Source of the DNA: Brachybacterium sp036311905
GTDB lineage: Bacteria; Actinomycetota; Actinomycetes; Actinomycetales; Dermabacteraceae
Assembly (NCBI RefSeq): GCF_036311905.1
Contig: NZ_JAZDCH010000029.1
Coordinates: 1 to 64,000, forward strand
Reading direction: 5' to 3'
Length of the DNA: 64,000 nucleotides
The position numbers and the translations under genes are program-made. Positions 51,244-59,708 of the stretch are shown one piece after another. Position 1 is the first letter of the stretch. Every line of letters begins with the position of its first letter. Under the pieces are notes generated by a model, which saw only the letters and a list, made by a program, of their open reading frames with translations, searched no databases and was not told where the DNA came from.

Positions 51244-51510
51244 TCAGCCCGCGGCCGGCCGACGGATCGGCCCCTCGCCGTCCTCGTCGCGGGCGTAGAC
51301 CAGGAAGAACCCGCGCTGGATATCCGCCCGATAGTCGACCAGCACACCCAGCGCGCGCAGCTGCGCGATCCAGGCGTCGAGCTGCTGAACGTCCTCGGAG
51401 GTCCCGCAGGGCAGTCCCGCGCGCCGGAGGCTCTCCCGCTCGAGCATGCGGTGGATGAAGGTGTCGCGATGCTCCTCGCGCACGTCCCAGGGAACCGGGG
51501 AGAGATCCAT
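51244..51510 (-). CDS. Hypothetical small protein
   Basis: An 88-residue protein starting MDLSPVPWDVREEHRDTFIH, with the segments QLDAWIAQLRALGVLVDYRAD and GFFLVYARDEDGEG. No family is recognised. The ATG at 51510 has AAAGG upstream on its strand; a longer version starting at 51702 would be low-complexity. It is convergent with the hypothetical gene at 50866. Confidence 0.6.
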   Translation of the reverse strand: MDLSPVPWDVREEHRDTFIHRMLERESLRRAGLPCGTSEDVQQLDAWIAQLRALGVLVDYRADIQRGFFLVYARDEDGEGPIRRPAAG

Positions 51511-51746
51511 GGTGAGCTGCCTTTCCGGGCCGGATGTGCGGGGTGACGAGAGGCGTCCGTGCGTGCTGCCGCTCCCGAGAGAGTAGGGCGGGGGTCCGAC
51601 GCCCGAGTCCACGGCCCGGAGCCGGCGTGACCGACGCACCCCGGTCTGTGTACGATCGTCCAAGCCGTCGGCCCCGACGCCGGCGCCGGCCCTCGTGGTC
51701 ACCCCGCGCGCCCGCTGGGCCCCCTCTCGAAAGACGCCTCCACCCC

Positions 51747-52952
51747 GTGTACGCCCTCCTCCTCGCGATCATCTACGTCGCCTTCATCAGCCTCGGCCTG
51801 CCCGACTCCCTGGTCGGCGCCGGCTGGCCCGTCATGCATCAGGACCTCGCCGTCCCCGTCGCCTTCGCGGGGATCCTCACGATGATCATCGCGAGCGGCA
51901 CGATCGTCTCGAGCCTCGCCTCGGAGCGGGTCACGCGACGCTTCGGCGCCGGGACGGTCACCGCGGTGAGCGTCGGCATGACCGCTCTCGCCCTGCTCGG
52001 CTTCTCCTTCTCGCCCACCTTCTGGATGCTGTGCCTGTGGGCGATCCCGTATGGCCTGGGCGCGGGCGCGGTCGACGCGGCGCTGAACAACTACGTCGCC
52101 CTGCACTACGCGGCGCGGCACATGAATTGGCTGCACAGCTTCTGGGGCGTCGGCGCCTCGATCAGCCCGTTCCTCATGGGGTACGCGATCTCGGCGGGCC
52201 ACGGCTGGTCCGCCGCGTACCTGTGGATCGGCCTGCTGCAGGCCGCGCTGATGCTCGCACTGCTGGTCAGCATCCCGCTGTGGGGGAAGGTCGACCGCGA
52301 GCGGGCACGGCCGACGGAATCTCCCGATGCCGGCGCCGCACCCGACGCCGCCCCCGTCGGCCCCGTGCCGCTGCTGACCGCGCTGCGGATCCCCGGCGTG
52401 GTGCTGATCCTCGTCACCTTCTTCGCGTACTGCGCGCTCGAGTCGACGGGCCTGCTGTGGGCGGCGACGTACCTGGTCACCGAGCGGGGCGCCCCGCCCG
52501 CGGCCGCCGCGATGCTCGGGGCCCTGTTCATCCTCGGCATCACCGCGGGCCGCTTCCTCGCCGGCTTCTTCGCGGACCGGATCGGGGACCGCGCCCTGAT
52601 CCGCGGCGGCTTCGCGATGATCGGCGTCGGCGCGCTGCTGCTCGCGCTGCCGCTGCCCACTGACGTGGTCGGCTTCGTGGGTCTGCTGCTCGCGGGCATC
52701 GGCTGTGCGCCGATCTACCCCGCGATCATCCATTCGACCCCGGCGAGCTTCGGCGCCCGGAACTCGCAGGCGATCATCGGCATCCAAATGGCCGCCGCCT
52801 ACACCGGCTCCACGATCGCCCCGCCGCTGTTCGGCGCGCTCTCCGCGGTCACCGGGCTGTGGGTCCTGCCGCTGTTCCTGATTGTCCTGGTGGCCCTGGG
52901 CATCGTGATGTCGGAGCGGCTCAACCGGCTGGTGGCCACCCGCGCCGCCTGA
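51747..52952 (+). CDS. MFS transporter
   Basis: A 401-residue membrane protein with about 12 helices. It opens VYALLLAIIYVAFISLGLPDSLVGAGWPV, with a conserved NNYVALHYAARHMNWLHSFWG motif between helices 4 and 5. This is the pattern of sugar-type MFS proteins related to the FucP/TsgA groups. The substrate is unknown; import of a sugar is plausible given the fructan genes upstream. GTG start. The sequence before the start (from 51534) is Arg-rich noise. Confidence 0.82.
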   Translation: MYALLLAIIYVAFISLGLPDSLVGAGWPVMHQDLAVPVAFAGILTMIIASGTIVSSLASERVTRRFGAGTVTAVSVGMTALALLGFSFSPTFWMLCLWAIPYGLGAGAVDAALNNYVALHYAARHMNWLHSFWGVGASISPFLMGYAISAGHGWSAAYLWIGLLQAALMLALLVSIPLWGKVDRERARPTESPDAGAAPDAAPVGPVPLLTALRIPGVVLILVTFFAYCALESTGLLWAATYLVTERGAPPAAAAMLGALFILGITAGRFLAGFFADRIGDRALIRGGFAMIGVGALLLALPLPTDVVGFVGLLLAGIGCAPIYPAIIHSTPASFGARNSQAIIGIQMAAAYTGSTIAPPLFGALSAVTGLWVLPLFLIVLVALGIVMSERLNRLVATRAA

Positions 52953-52980
52953 CCCGTCGGCCGTACCCCGCCTCGCGGGA

Positions 52981-53032
52981 CCCCTGCAGAGTGGGCGGAA
53001 TGCGGCTCCAATTCGCCCCAGAGTGCAGGGGT
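52981..53032. repeat. Family B intergenic repeat, copy 5 (inverted)
   Basis: CCCCTGCAGAGTGGGCGGAAT…ATTCGCCCCAGAGTGCAGGGG; it matches family B in reverse orientation. The arms form a long hairpin between the converging MFS (ends 52952) and SseB-like (ends 53093) genes. Confidence 0.75.
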
Positions 53033-53092
53033 TACGGTCGCCGCGGCCCGCGGCGGGCGGTCACGGGCGGGACCTCACCGCCCGGCGAACGA

Positions 53093-53569
53093 TCACCGTC
53101 CGGCGGCGCGCTCGTCCCGGAGTCGGGCGAGGTTCGGCAGCGGGCACCAGGAGCCGATGCGCGGGTAGTCGACGGTCACGCCGGCGACGCCGTGCTGGCC
53201 GAAGGACATCGCCCAGTCCAGACCGGCAGGCAGCGGCACGAGCATCAGCGGCACCGCATCGCCCTCGGTGATCAGCCCGTTCGCGATCGCCCCCTCCTTC
53301 GCACGGGTGGCGCTGGTGTAGATCGCGAGCATGTTCCCCGGCGGGGCCGCGAGGAAGTAGGGCCGCGGCTCCTCGGGGGTGCCGCGGTTGATGACCACCC
53401 AGTTGTCCAGGGCAGTCACCGCCCGCCACAGGGCGATCTGCGGCTCGATCTCGGTGGGGCGCGCGCTCGAGATCTCGTGGAGTCGGTCGATCTCGGCGAG
53501 CTGGTCGGGGTGCGGCTCGAGGGATCCGCGGGTGGGCTGGTCGTCCGGGCCGGGGGAGGGGCTGCTCAT
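53093..53569 (-). CDS. SseB-like protein
   Basis: A 158-residue protein with an SseB N-terminal-type fold: IALWRAVTALDNWVVINRGT, then RPYFLAAPPGNMLAIYTSATRA and a DWAMSFGQHGVAGVTVDYP segment. SseB-related domains are common in actinobacteria, and their function is unclear (often annotated as enhanced-serine-sensitivity or immunity-like). A TAGGGT -10 lies 6 nt before the ATG at 53569. Confidence 0.65.
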   Translation of the reverse strand: MSSPSPGPDDQPTRGSLEPHPDQLAEIDRLHEISSARPTEIEPQIALWRAVTALDNWVVINRGTPEEPRPYFLAAPPGNMLAIYTSATRAKEGAIANGLITEGDAVPLMLVPLPAGLDWAMSFGQHGVAGVTVDYPRIGSWCPLPNLARLRDERAAGR

Positions 53570-53575
53570 CGCCCC

Positions 53576-53581
53576 ACCCTA
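53576..53581 (-). promoter_or_regulatory. -10 element of a leaderless promoter (SseB-like gene)
   Basis: TAGGGT on the reverse strand, 6 nt before the ATG at 53569. Confidence 0.5.
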
Positions 53582-53703
53582 TGCGCCGCTCCCGGGAACG
53601 CCCTCGGCGACCACCTCCGCGAGCCGCATGGCCGGATCGGCAGACCAGGGACGGGTCTCCGCCGGCGGGCATAGGCGCCTGACGGCGGGGGCGTGAACAC
53701 CCC

Positions 53704-54666
53704 CTAGGCAGACTTCTTCGTCGAGCCGGACTTCTTCTTCGTCGAGCCGGACTTCTTCTTCGTCGTCCCGGACTTCTTCTTCGTCGTCGACGAGCGCTTC
53801 TCGGTCCCTGATGATTCATTCGTCGCCGACGACCTCGTCGACCCGGTCGTCGTCCTCCCCGAGGCCGACGATCCCGCGCTCCGCTTCTTCTGCACGCTGC
53901 GCTCGAGGGCGTCCATCAGGCTGATGACCTTGCCGTCGCCCGCGTCGTCGTCGGTGGAGGAGTCCTTGCCGAAGGTCGCCTCGGTGTCGATGGCATCGCC
54001 CTCCTCGAGCTTGGCATCGACCAGCTCGCGCAGCTGCTCCTGGTACTCGTCGGTGAACTGCTCCGGGTCGAAGTCCCCGCTGAACTGCTCGACGAGCGCG
54101 GCGGACATCTTCCGCTCCTTCGCGCTGATCGTCGTCCGCGACGGACCGAAGTCGACGTCCTGGAGATCGGTCGGCCAGCGCAGGGTCTGCAGGGCGAGCA
54201 GGTCCTCGTGCACCCGCAGCACCCCCAGACGGGTCTTGGAGCGCAGGGTGAAGGTGACCACGGCCGTGCGCTCGGTGTCCTCGAGAGTGCGGCGCAGCAG
54301 TACGTACGCCTTCGAGGAGCGGCCCACCGGCTCGAGGAAGTAGGAGGTCCCCAGCAGGATCGGGTCCACCTGATCCCCGGGGACGAACTGGACGACGTCG
54401 ATCTCGTCGTTGTCCTCCGCCGGCAGGTCCGCGAGCTCCTCATCGGTGAGCACGACGGTCTTGTCTCCGTCGTCGTAGGCCTTGTCGATGTGCTCGTAGT
54501 CGATCTCGCGCCCGCACACCTCGCAGATGCGCTGGTACCGGATCCGTCCCTGGTCCTCGTCGTGGACCTGGTGGAAGGACAGGTCGTGCGACCGTGTCGC
54601 CCCGTAGAGCTTCACGGGGACGTTGACGAGCCCGAACGTGATCTCACCGCTCCATATCGCGCGCAT
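53704..54666 (-). CDS. ku: Non-homologous end joining protein Ku
   Basis: A 320-residue homodimeric DNA-end-binding protein. It starts MRAIWSGEITFGLVNVPVKL, the standard bacterial Ku opening; the Ku core runs to about residue 260. The last about 35 residues are a Lys/Ser/Thr tail with repeated TKKKSG units (four near-copies), encoded by an imperfect tandem DNA repeat at about 53705-53790. Such basic tails help Ku move along DNA and recruit LigD. It is divergent from ligD, with 128 bp between the starts. Confidence 0.95.
   Translation of the reverse strand: MRAIWSGEITFGLVNVPVKLYGATRSHDLSFHQVHDEDQGRIRYQRICEVCGREIDYEHIDKAYDDGDKTVVLTDEELADLPAEDNDEIDVVQFVPGDQVDPILLGTSYFLEPVGRSSKAYVLLRRTLEDTERTAVVTFTLRSKTRLGVLRVHEDLLALQTLRWPTDLQDVDFGPSRTTISAKERKMSAALVEQFSGDFDPEQFTDEYQEQLRELVDAKLEEGDAIDTEATFGKDSSTDDDAGDGKVISLMDALERSVQKKRSAGSSASGRTTTGSTRSSATNESSGTEKRSSTTKKKSGTTKKKSGSTKKKSGSTKKSA
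53705..53790. repeat. Tandem repeat coding the Lys-rich Ku tail
   Basis: Imperfect repeats of about 21 bp containing GGACTTCTTCTTCGTCG (plus strand) encode successive TKKKSG units at the C-terminus of Ku. Repeat number could vary by slippage, in steps that keep the frame. Confidence 0.75.
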
Positions 54667-54794
54667 GCCCCATGACAGCACAGTGCTCGCCGCCTGGCCA
54701 GGGTCGAGGCCCCGGGGCGCGGGGCCTCGGACCGATCGGTCGCCGGTCGGGGCTGCTCCGTGACGGATCGGCGGAACGGGGGCACAGTGGCTCC

Positions 54795-57314
54795 ATGGCA
54801 CACGGTGAGCAGAAGGTCGAGGTCGACGGTCGCACGCTGAGGGTCTCGCACCTCGAGAAGGTCTACTACCCCTCCACGGGCACCACCAAGGGCGAGGTGC
54901 TGGACTACTACCGCCGCGTGGCCGGGGTGATGGTCCCGCAGGCCGCACGCCGCCCCGCCACCCGCAAGCGCTGGGTCGACGGCGTGGGAACCGCCGAGCA
55001 TCCCGGGAAGGTCTTCTTCCGCAAGGACCTCGAGGACCACGCCCCGGACTGGATCCCGCGGGCGGACATCGATCATCAGGACGGCACGTCGACCTACCCC
55101 CTGGTCGACGAGCCGGCCGTGCTCGTGTGGCTCGCCCAGCTGGCATCCCTCGAGATCCACACCCCGCAGTGGCGCTTCGACGCGGACCTCTCACCGTCGA
55201 ACCCCGACCGGCTCGTGCTGGACCTCGACCCCGGCGAGGGTGCGGGGCTGGCGGACTGCGCCCGCGTCGCCCACTGGTGCCGCGAGATCCTCGACGGCAT
55301 GGGGATGGCGTCCTTCCCGGTCACCTCCGGCTCGAAGGGCATCCACCTGTACGCGCCCCTCGACGGCACCACCACGGCCGAGGAGATCGCCCAGGTCGCC
55401 CACGAGCTAGCCCGGGCCCTCGAGGAGGACCACCCCGATGATGTCGTCAGCGACATGAAGAGATCGCGGCGCGTGGGCAAGGTGCTCGTGGACTGGTCGC
55501 AGAACAACGGCCACAAGACCACCGTCTCCCCGTACTCGCTGCGGGGTCGCCTGCGGCCGACGGTCGCCGCGCCCCGCACCTGGGCGGAGATCGAGGATCC
55601 GCGGCTCGAGCAGCTGGAGCTCGAGGAGGTCCTGCGGCGGGTCGAGGACGGTGTCGATCCGATCGCGGACCTGGGGTTGAGCGGCGACGGTGAGCCGGCC
55701 AGCGGGCCCGAGGATCGCAGCACGCGGGACCGTCTGGAGGTCTACCGCTCCAAGCGCGACGCTGCCAGGACCCCCGAGCCCGTCCCCGAGCGCGTGCCGG
55801 CCACCGAGGCGGCGCAGCACGCGCTCGATGCGGACCAGCCCATGTTCGTGATCCAGGAGCATCACGCGTCGAGCCTGCACTGGGACGTCCGTCTCGAGCA
55901 CGACGGTGTGCTGGTCTCGTGGGCCGTGCCCAAGGGGCCGCCGCTGGAGGTGGGCGTAAACCGCCTGGCCGTGCAGACGGAGGACCATCCGCTCGACTAC
56001 GGCACCTTCGAGGGCAGCATCCCGAAGGGAGAGTACGGCGGCGGCGACGTCACCATCTGGGACACCGGCACCGTCGAGATCGAGAAATGGCGCGAGGGCG
56101 AGGAGATCATCGCCGTCTGCCACGGTCGTGAGGACGGCGGGCTCGGCGGGGTGCCGCGGCGCTACGCGTTCGTGCACACCGACGGCTCGGGCGGGAAGCG
56201 CGCGAGCCGGGCAGCGAGGGAGAAGGCCCGTGCCCACTGGCTGATGCACCTCATGAAGGACCAGCCCGAGGCCGGGCCCTCCCGCGCCGCGACGCCCGAT
56301 GCGGCCTCCGACGCGGGGGACGATGCGGCGACGATGGGGGAGCCGATCGCCCCGATGCTTGCCACGCTGGGCAGTCGCGAGGACATCCGCGACCAGGACG
56401 ACTGGGCCTTCGAGATGAAGTGGGACGGCGTGCGCGTCATCGCGACCGTCACGGCCAGCGCCGTACGCCTCACCAGCCGCACCGGCAAGGATCTGACCGC
56501 GACCTTCCCCGAGCTCGCCGAGCTGCAGGACGCCATCGACCCCGCTGTCCTCGCGGCCGGTGAGACCGTGCTCGACGGGGAGATCGTCGCGCTCGACGAT
56601 CGCGACCGGCCGTCCTTCTCCCGCCTCCAACAGCGGCTGGGGCTGACCCGTCCGCGGGACGTGGAGCGGGCCCGGCAGGACGTGGAGGTGCACGTGATGC
56701 TCTTCGACCTGCTCGTGCGCGGCGGGGACTCGCTGCTGCGCACCCCGTACCGCGAGCGTCGGGACGCCATGTTCGACGTGGTCGCGCCGAGCGGGCACGT
56801 GCAGCTGCCGCACGCGGACCACGGCGACGTCGACCACGCGATTGCGCTCTCAAAGGAGCTGCAGCTCGAAGGCGTCATGGCGAAGACGGAGACGGGCGTG
56901 TACCGGCCCGGCAAGCGCAGCCGCACCTGGATCAAGATCAAGAACGCCCGGCACCAGGAGGTGGTCGTCATCGGCTGGCGGCACGGCAGGGGCGGTCGCT
57001 CCGGCGGCATCGGCTCCCTGCTGCTGGCCGTCCCCGACTCAGGCGGCGAGCTGCGCTACGCAGGCCGCGTCGGCACCGGATTCAGCGATCGAGACCTCGA
57101 GCAGATCGCCGCCACGCTCTCCTCCCGCACTCGGAAGACGCCCCCGGTCGATGACGTGCCCTCCGCGGACCGTCGTGACGCCGAGTGGGTGCGCGCGGAC
57201 CTCGTGGCCGAGGTACAACACACCGAGCGCACGGCCGACGGCCGACTCCGCCACCCTGTCTGGCGCGGGTGGCGGAAGGACAAGGCTGCGGACGAGGTGC
57301 GTTGGGAGGAGTGA
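54795..57314 (+). CDS. ligD: Multifunctional ATP-dependent DNA ligase LigD
   Basis: An 839-residue end-joining enzyme with domain order polymerase-phosphoesterase-ligase, as in mycobacterial LigD. The polymerase domain (about 1-290) has the catalytic LVLDLDPGEG near residue 142. The 3'-phosphoesterase (about 345-500) has HHASSLHWDVRLE. The ligase domain (about 530-835) has motif I EMKWDGVR with Lys542 and a C-terminal OB fold. It works with the divergent Ku on double-strand breaks. The ATG at 54795 begins directly at polymerase homology; an in-frame start at 54672 would add about 40 low-complexity residues. Confidence 0.95.
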   Translation: MAHGEQKVEVDGRTLRVSHLEKVYYPSTGTTKGEVLDYYRRVAGVMVPQAARRPATRKRWVDGVGTAEHPGKVFFRKDLEDHAPDWIPRADIDHQDGTSTYPLVDEPAVLVWLAQLASLEIHTPQWRFDADLSPSNPDRLVLDLDPGEGAGLADCARVAHWCREILDGMGMASFPVTSGSKGIHLYAPLDGTTTAEEIAQVAHELARALEEDHPDDVVSDMKRSRRVGKVLVDWSQNNGHKTTVSPYSLRGRLRPTVAAPRTWAEIEDPRLEQLELEEVLRRVEDGVDPIADLGLSGDGEPASGPEDRSTRDRLEVYRSKRDAARTPEPVPERVPATEAAQHALDADQPMFVIQEHHASSLHWDVRLEHDGVLVSWAVPKGPPLEVGVNRLAVQTEDHPLDYGTFEGSIPKGEYGGGDVTIWDTGTVEIEKWREGEEIIAVCHGREDGGLGGVPRRYAFVHTDGSGGKRASRAAREKARAHWLMHLMKDQPEAGPSRAATPDAASDAGDDAATMGEPIAPMLATLGSREDIRDQDDWAFEMKWDGVRVIATVTASAVRLTSRTGKDLTATFPELAELQDAIDPAVLAAGETVLDGEIVALDDRDRPSFSRLQQRLGLTRPRDVERARQDVEVHVMLFDLLVRGGDSLLRTPYRERRDAMFDVVAPSGHVQLPHADHGDVDHAIALSKELQLEGVMAKTETGVYRPGKRSRTWIKIKNARHQEVVVIGWRHGRGGRSGGIGSLLLAVPDSGGELRYAGRVGTGFSDRDLEQIAATLSSRTRKTPPVDDVPSADRRDAEWVRADLVAEVQHTERTADGRLRHPVWRGWRKDKAADEVRWEE

Positions 57315-57406
57315 GCGGGTGCGGTGCTCGCCACCGGCACCGGCAGCCGCCGCGCGGACTCGATCGCGCCGACGGATGCGTGCAGGGTTCGCGGGCGGCG
57401 CGGAGC

Positions 57407-57823
57407 TCAGCTCGTCGTCCACTCGTACTCAGCCGTGAAGCCGTCGATCTGCGGGTCGGCCACGACCTCCAGGTAGAGCCAGGTCCCCTTGCCGTCGCCC
57501 TTGAGCTCGAGGGGCAGATCCTCGATGACCACCGGCTCCTCCGGGCTCAGCTCGTACTCGTGCCAGTAGTCCGCCCCCTCGATCCGCAGCGTCCCGCTGC
57601 CGGACTCGATGGTGAAGGTGCCGCTGACCACCGCCTGCGAGTGCGTGCGGTTGGAGTCGAGCGTGGTGTACCACTTGCCGTCGGAGCTCTTGTAGGTGAG
57701 GGTGCACGAGTGCTCGCCCCCGCCGCCGCTGCAGGACTCTTTGAGCCGCTCCGTGCAGCCGGTGAGCGCGAGCGAGATGATCAGCAGTCCGATGGCGCCC
57801 CCGCGCCGGATGTTCCCCCACAT
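57407..57823 (-). CDS. Small lipoprotein, unknown function
   Basis: A 138-residue exported protein. The signal MWGNIRRGGAIGLLIISLAL ends in the lipobox LTGC (Cys near residue 23). The mature part is a small beta-rich domain (TLTYKSSDGKWYTTLD, then VVSGTFTIESGSGTLRIEG) with a possible disulfide pair in CSGGGGEHSC. No family is recognised. A TACGAT -10 lies 7 nt before the ATG, which sets this start against the longer open frame. Confidence 0.7.
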   Translation of the reverse strand: MWGNIRRGGAIGLLIISLALTGCTERLKESCSGGGGEHSCTLTYKSSDGKWYTTLDSNRTHSQAVVSGTFTIESGSGTLRIEGADYWHEYELSPEEPVVIEDLPLELKGDGKGTWLYLEVVADPQIDGFTAEYEWTTS

Positions 57824-57830
57824 GCCGGCG

Positions 57831-57836
57831 ATCGTA
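57831..57836 (-). promoter_or_regulatory. -10 element of a leaderless promoter (lipoprotein)
   Basis: TACGAT on the reverse strand, 7 nt before the ATG at 57823. Confidence 0.55.
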
Positions 57837-57907
57837 CTCGGGTGGGGAGGCCGGGGCAGGGCCGCAGCGGCTCCGCGGAAACCCCGTCTCCCGTCGCCCC
57901 CGGCCCC

Positions 57908-57913
57908 TACGAT
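57908..57913 (+). promoter_or_regulatory. -10 element of a leaderless promoter (DUF4241 gene)
   Basis: TACGAT, 7 nt before the ATG at 57921. It overlaps the alternative ATG at 57912, which could then not be transcribed. Confidence 0.5.
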
Positions 57914-57920
57914 GGCGCCC

Positions 57921-59009
57921 ATGACCGCTGATGATGCGACCGTCTCCGCCCGCAACGCCGCTGAGGAGCGGGTGCTCCGCTTCGGCGCCGACTTCGACGA
58001 GCAGTGGCGGAAGGCCGCGCCCGCCTTCGAGGACCGCGCGTCGGGGTCGATGCGCGAGGCCTTCGTGCAGTGGCGGGCTCTGATCGCCGAGCTGGTGCCG
58101 CGGCACTTTCTGGATCCCGACCCGCGCGGTCTCAGCCAGTCCTTCGGCAATCCGCCGGAGTACGGCCCGCAGGTGGAGACCCTGATCGACTCCGAGGTGG
58201 CCGGTGACGTCGCCCATGTGCGCACGACGCGCTCGGGGGCGCTGACGCGGATCCACGAGTACATCCTCCAGGCGCAGGACGAGGACTGGCGGATCGTCGC
58301 GATCGAGGACTACAACGGTGATCCCGCCGAGCCCTTCGTCGCGCCGGAGTCCGCCGAGGAGCTGCGCGCCGCGACGAGCCCCGAGGCTCCGCTGACCGAA
58401 CTGCCTGAGGGGGAGCGGGGTCTGGACCACGTCCACAACTTCACCCCGCGGGAGGTGGTGCGCAGCGCCGAGGGGGAGCGCGAAACGGTCGAGCGCTCCC
58501 TGATCGGCACCCTCGTCACCTCCACCGGGGTGCTGACGGTCTTGGACGCCGGGTACAACAACGACCGGGCCCGGCCGTTTGCGCACACCGTGACGCCCGG
58601 CGACTACCCGGTCGAGCGGGTCACCGTCGCGGGTCGCAACGCCGCCGTGCGGGTGCTCTTCTCCGACGAGGCGCCGGTGAGCTGGCATCCGGCGCGGCTC
58701 CCCGACAGCGGGCACGTGTTCGGGGTCGACTCCGGCAGCGCCTGCATCGTCGACTACCCCGCGTATGCGGCGCAGACCCGGCGGGACAAGGCGGCGGTGT
58801 GGCGGACCTTCGGCGCCGCCGAGCGCCCCGCCGCGATCGAGGTCCCGCTCCCGGGCGGCGACCGGGGCATCATGGTCGACTCCGGCACCGGTGACGGCTC
58901 CTACCCGGTGTACTGGGGCGCCGATAACGAGGGCCGCGTCGTGCAGCTCGTCATCGATTTCATGCTGCTCGTCTACGGGGACGACGACGGGGTGCTGCGG
59001 CACCGCTGA
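57921..59009 (+). CDS. NTF2-like plus DUF4241 protein, possible immunity protein
   Basis: A 362-residue cytoplasmic protein. Residues about 1-135 look like an NTF2-fold immunity domain (SGSMREAFVQWRALIAELVP, then HEYILQAQDEDWRIVAIEDY). Residues about 150-355 form a DUF4241 domain (LDAGYNNDRARPFAHTVTPG, then VDSGTGDGSYPVYWGAD). DUF4241 proteins are often found near polymorphic toxin systems as immunity-type proteins, but no toxin gene is visible here. The ATG at 57921 is preferred because of the leaderless promoter. Confidence 0.7.
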   Translation: MTADDATVSARNAAEERVLRFGADFDEQWRKAAPAFEDRASGSMREAFVQWRALIAELVPRHFLDPDPRGLSQSFGNPPEYGPQVETLIDSEVAGDVAHVRTTRSGALTRIHEYILQAQDEDWRIVAIEDYNGDPAEPFVAPESAEELRAATSPEAPLTELPEGERGLDHVHNFTPREVVRSAEGERETVERSLIGTLVTSTGVLTVLDAGYNNDRARPFAHTVTPGDYPVERVTVAGRNAAVRVLFSDEAPVSWHPARLPDSGHVFGVDSGSACIVDYPAYAAQTRRDKAAVWRTFGAAERPAAIEVPLPGGDRGIMVDSGTGDGSYPVYWGADNEGRVVQLVIDFMLLVYGDDDGVLRHR

Positions 59010-59050
59010 GCGACGACCCCGGGAGGCGGGCGATGCACGGACTGACCGGG

Positions 59051-59480
59051 TGCTCACGCAGGCCGCAACCGCGGCCGGCCTCCTCGCGGCCCTCACCGAG
59101 ATCGACCCCGCCCCGTCGCGGACCGTCCTCGGCGCCCCGCGGCGACGTCTCCGCGCCGATCTGCTCGCCGTCCCGGCCGGGCTGATCGCGGGCCAGTACC
59201 AGGCGAGGAGGGGGCGCACTGGTTCGACACGTCGGCCATCCCGCCGGAGGAAGTCGAGGTGGGCCCGGAGACGCTGCGTCGCGCCGGCAGGGCACGCATC
59301 CGCTCTTCGAGCGCGGGGAGCCGGTGGACACGGACACCCATCTCACCGAGCTGTTCGCAGACCGGGCGATCGACTTCATGAAGCTGGAGTTGCGGGGCCG
59401 CGAGGTCCGCCGCAGGCGCGCACCCGTCACCACGGCCCCATCCGGCGCCCACCACGGCCGCCCGCGGCACCACCCGCGAT
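59051..59480 (+). pseudogene. Multi-frame gene relic, possibly sulfatase-like
   Basis: In the 700-bp spacer 59010-59708 protein-like sequence appears in shifting frames. One frame gives LLAVPAGLIAGQYQARR; another gives WFDTSAIPPEEVEVGPETLR; a third gives HPLFERGEPVDTDTHLTELF followed by ADRAIDFMK. The last resembles the segment before a sulfatase/phosphatase-type C-terminus. Frame changes and the lack of a start mark it as decayed. Identity is uncertain. Confidence 0.35.
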
Positions 59481-59708
59481 GCTCGCCCTGAGCAGGGAAA
59501 TCCGGGGGCGGAAAAGGGGGAGAGAACGGCCCGCTGACCTCTATCATCTCAACCACCCGCAACGGTTCTCGTCGGCGTGGCACCGTCACGCCGTCGACAG
59601 CACGAAGCGGTCCGCTCCGACCACCACCGGTGATGCGCCGGTGGAACGGCCCGCCCTCGGATGCCGTGGCAACGGAGGACAGCCAACGCCAGTGACAAGG
59701 AGCAGGTC

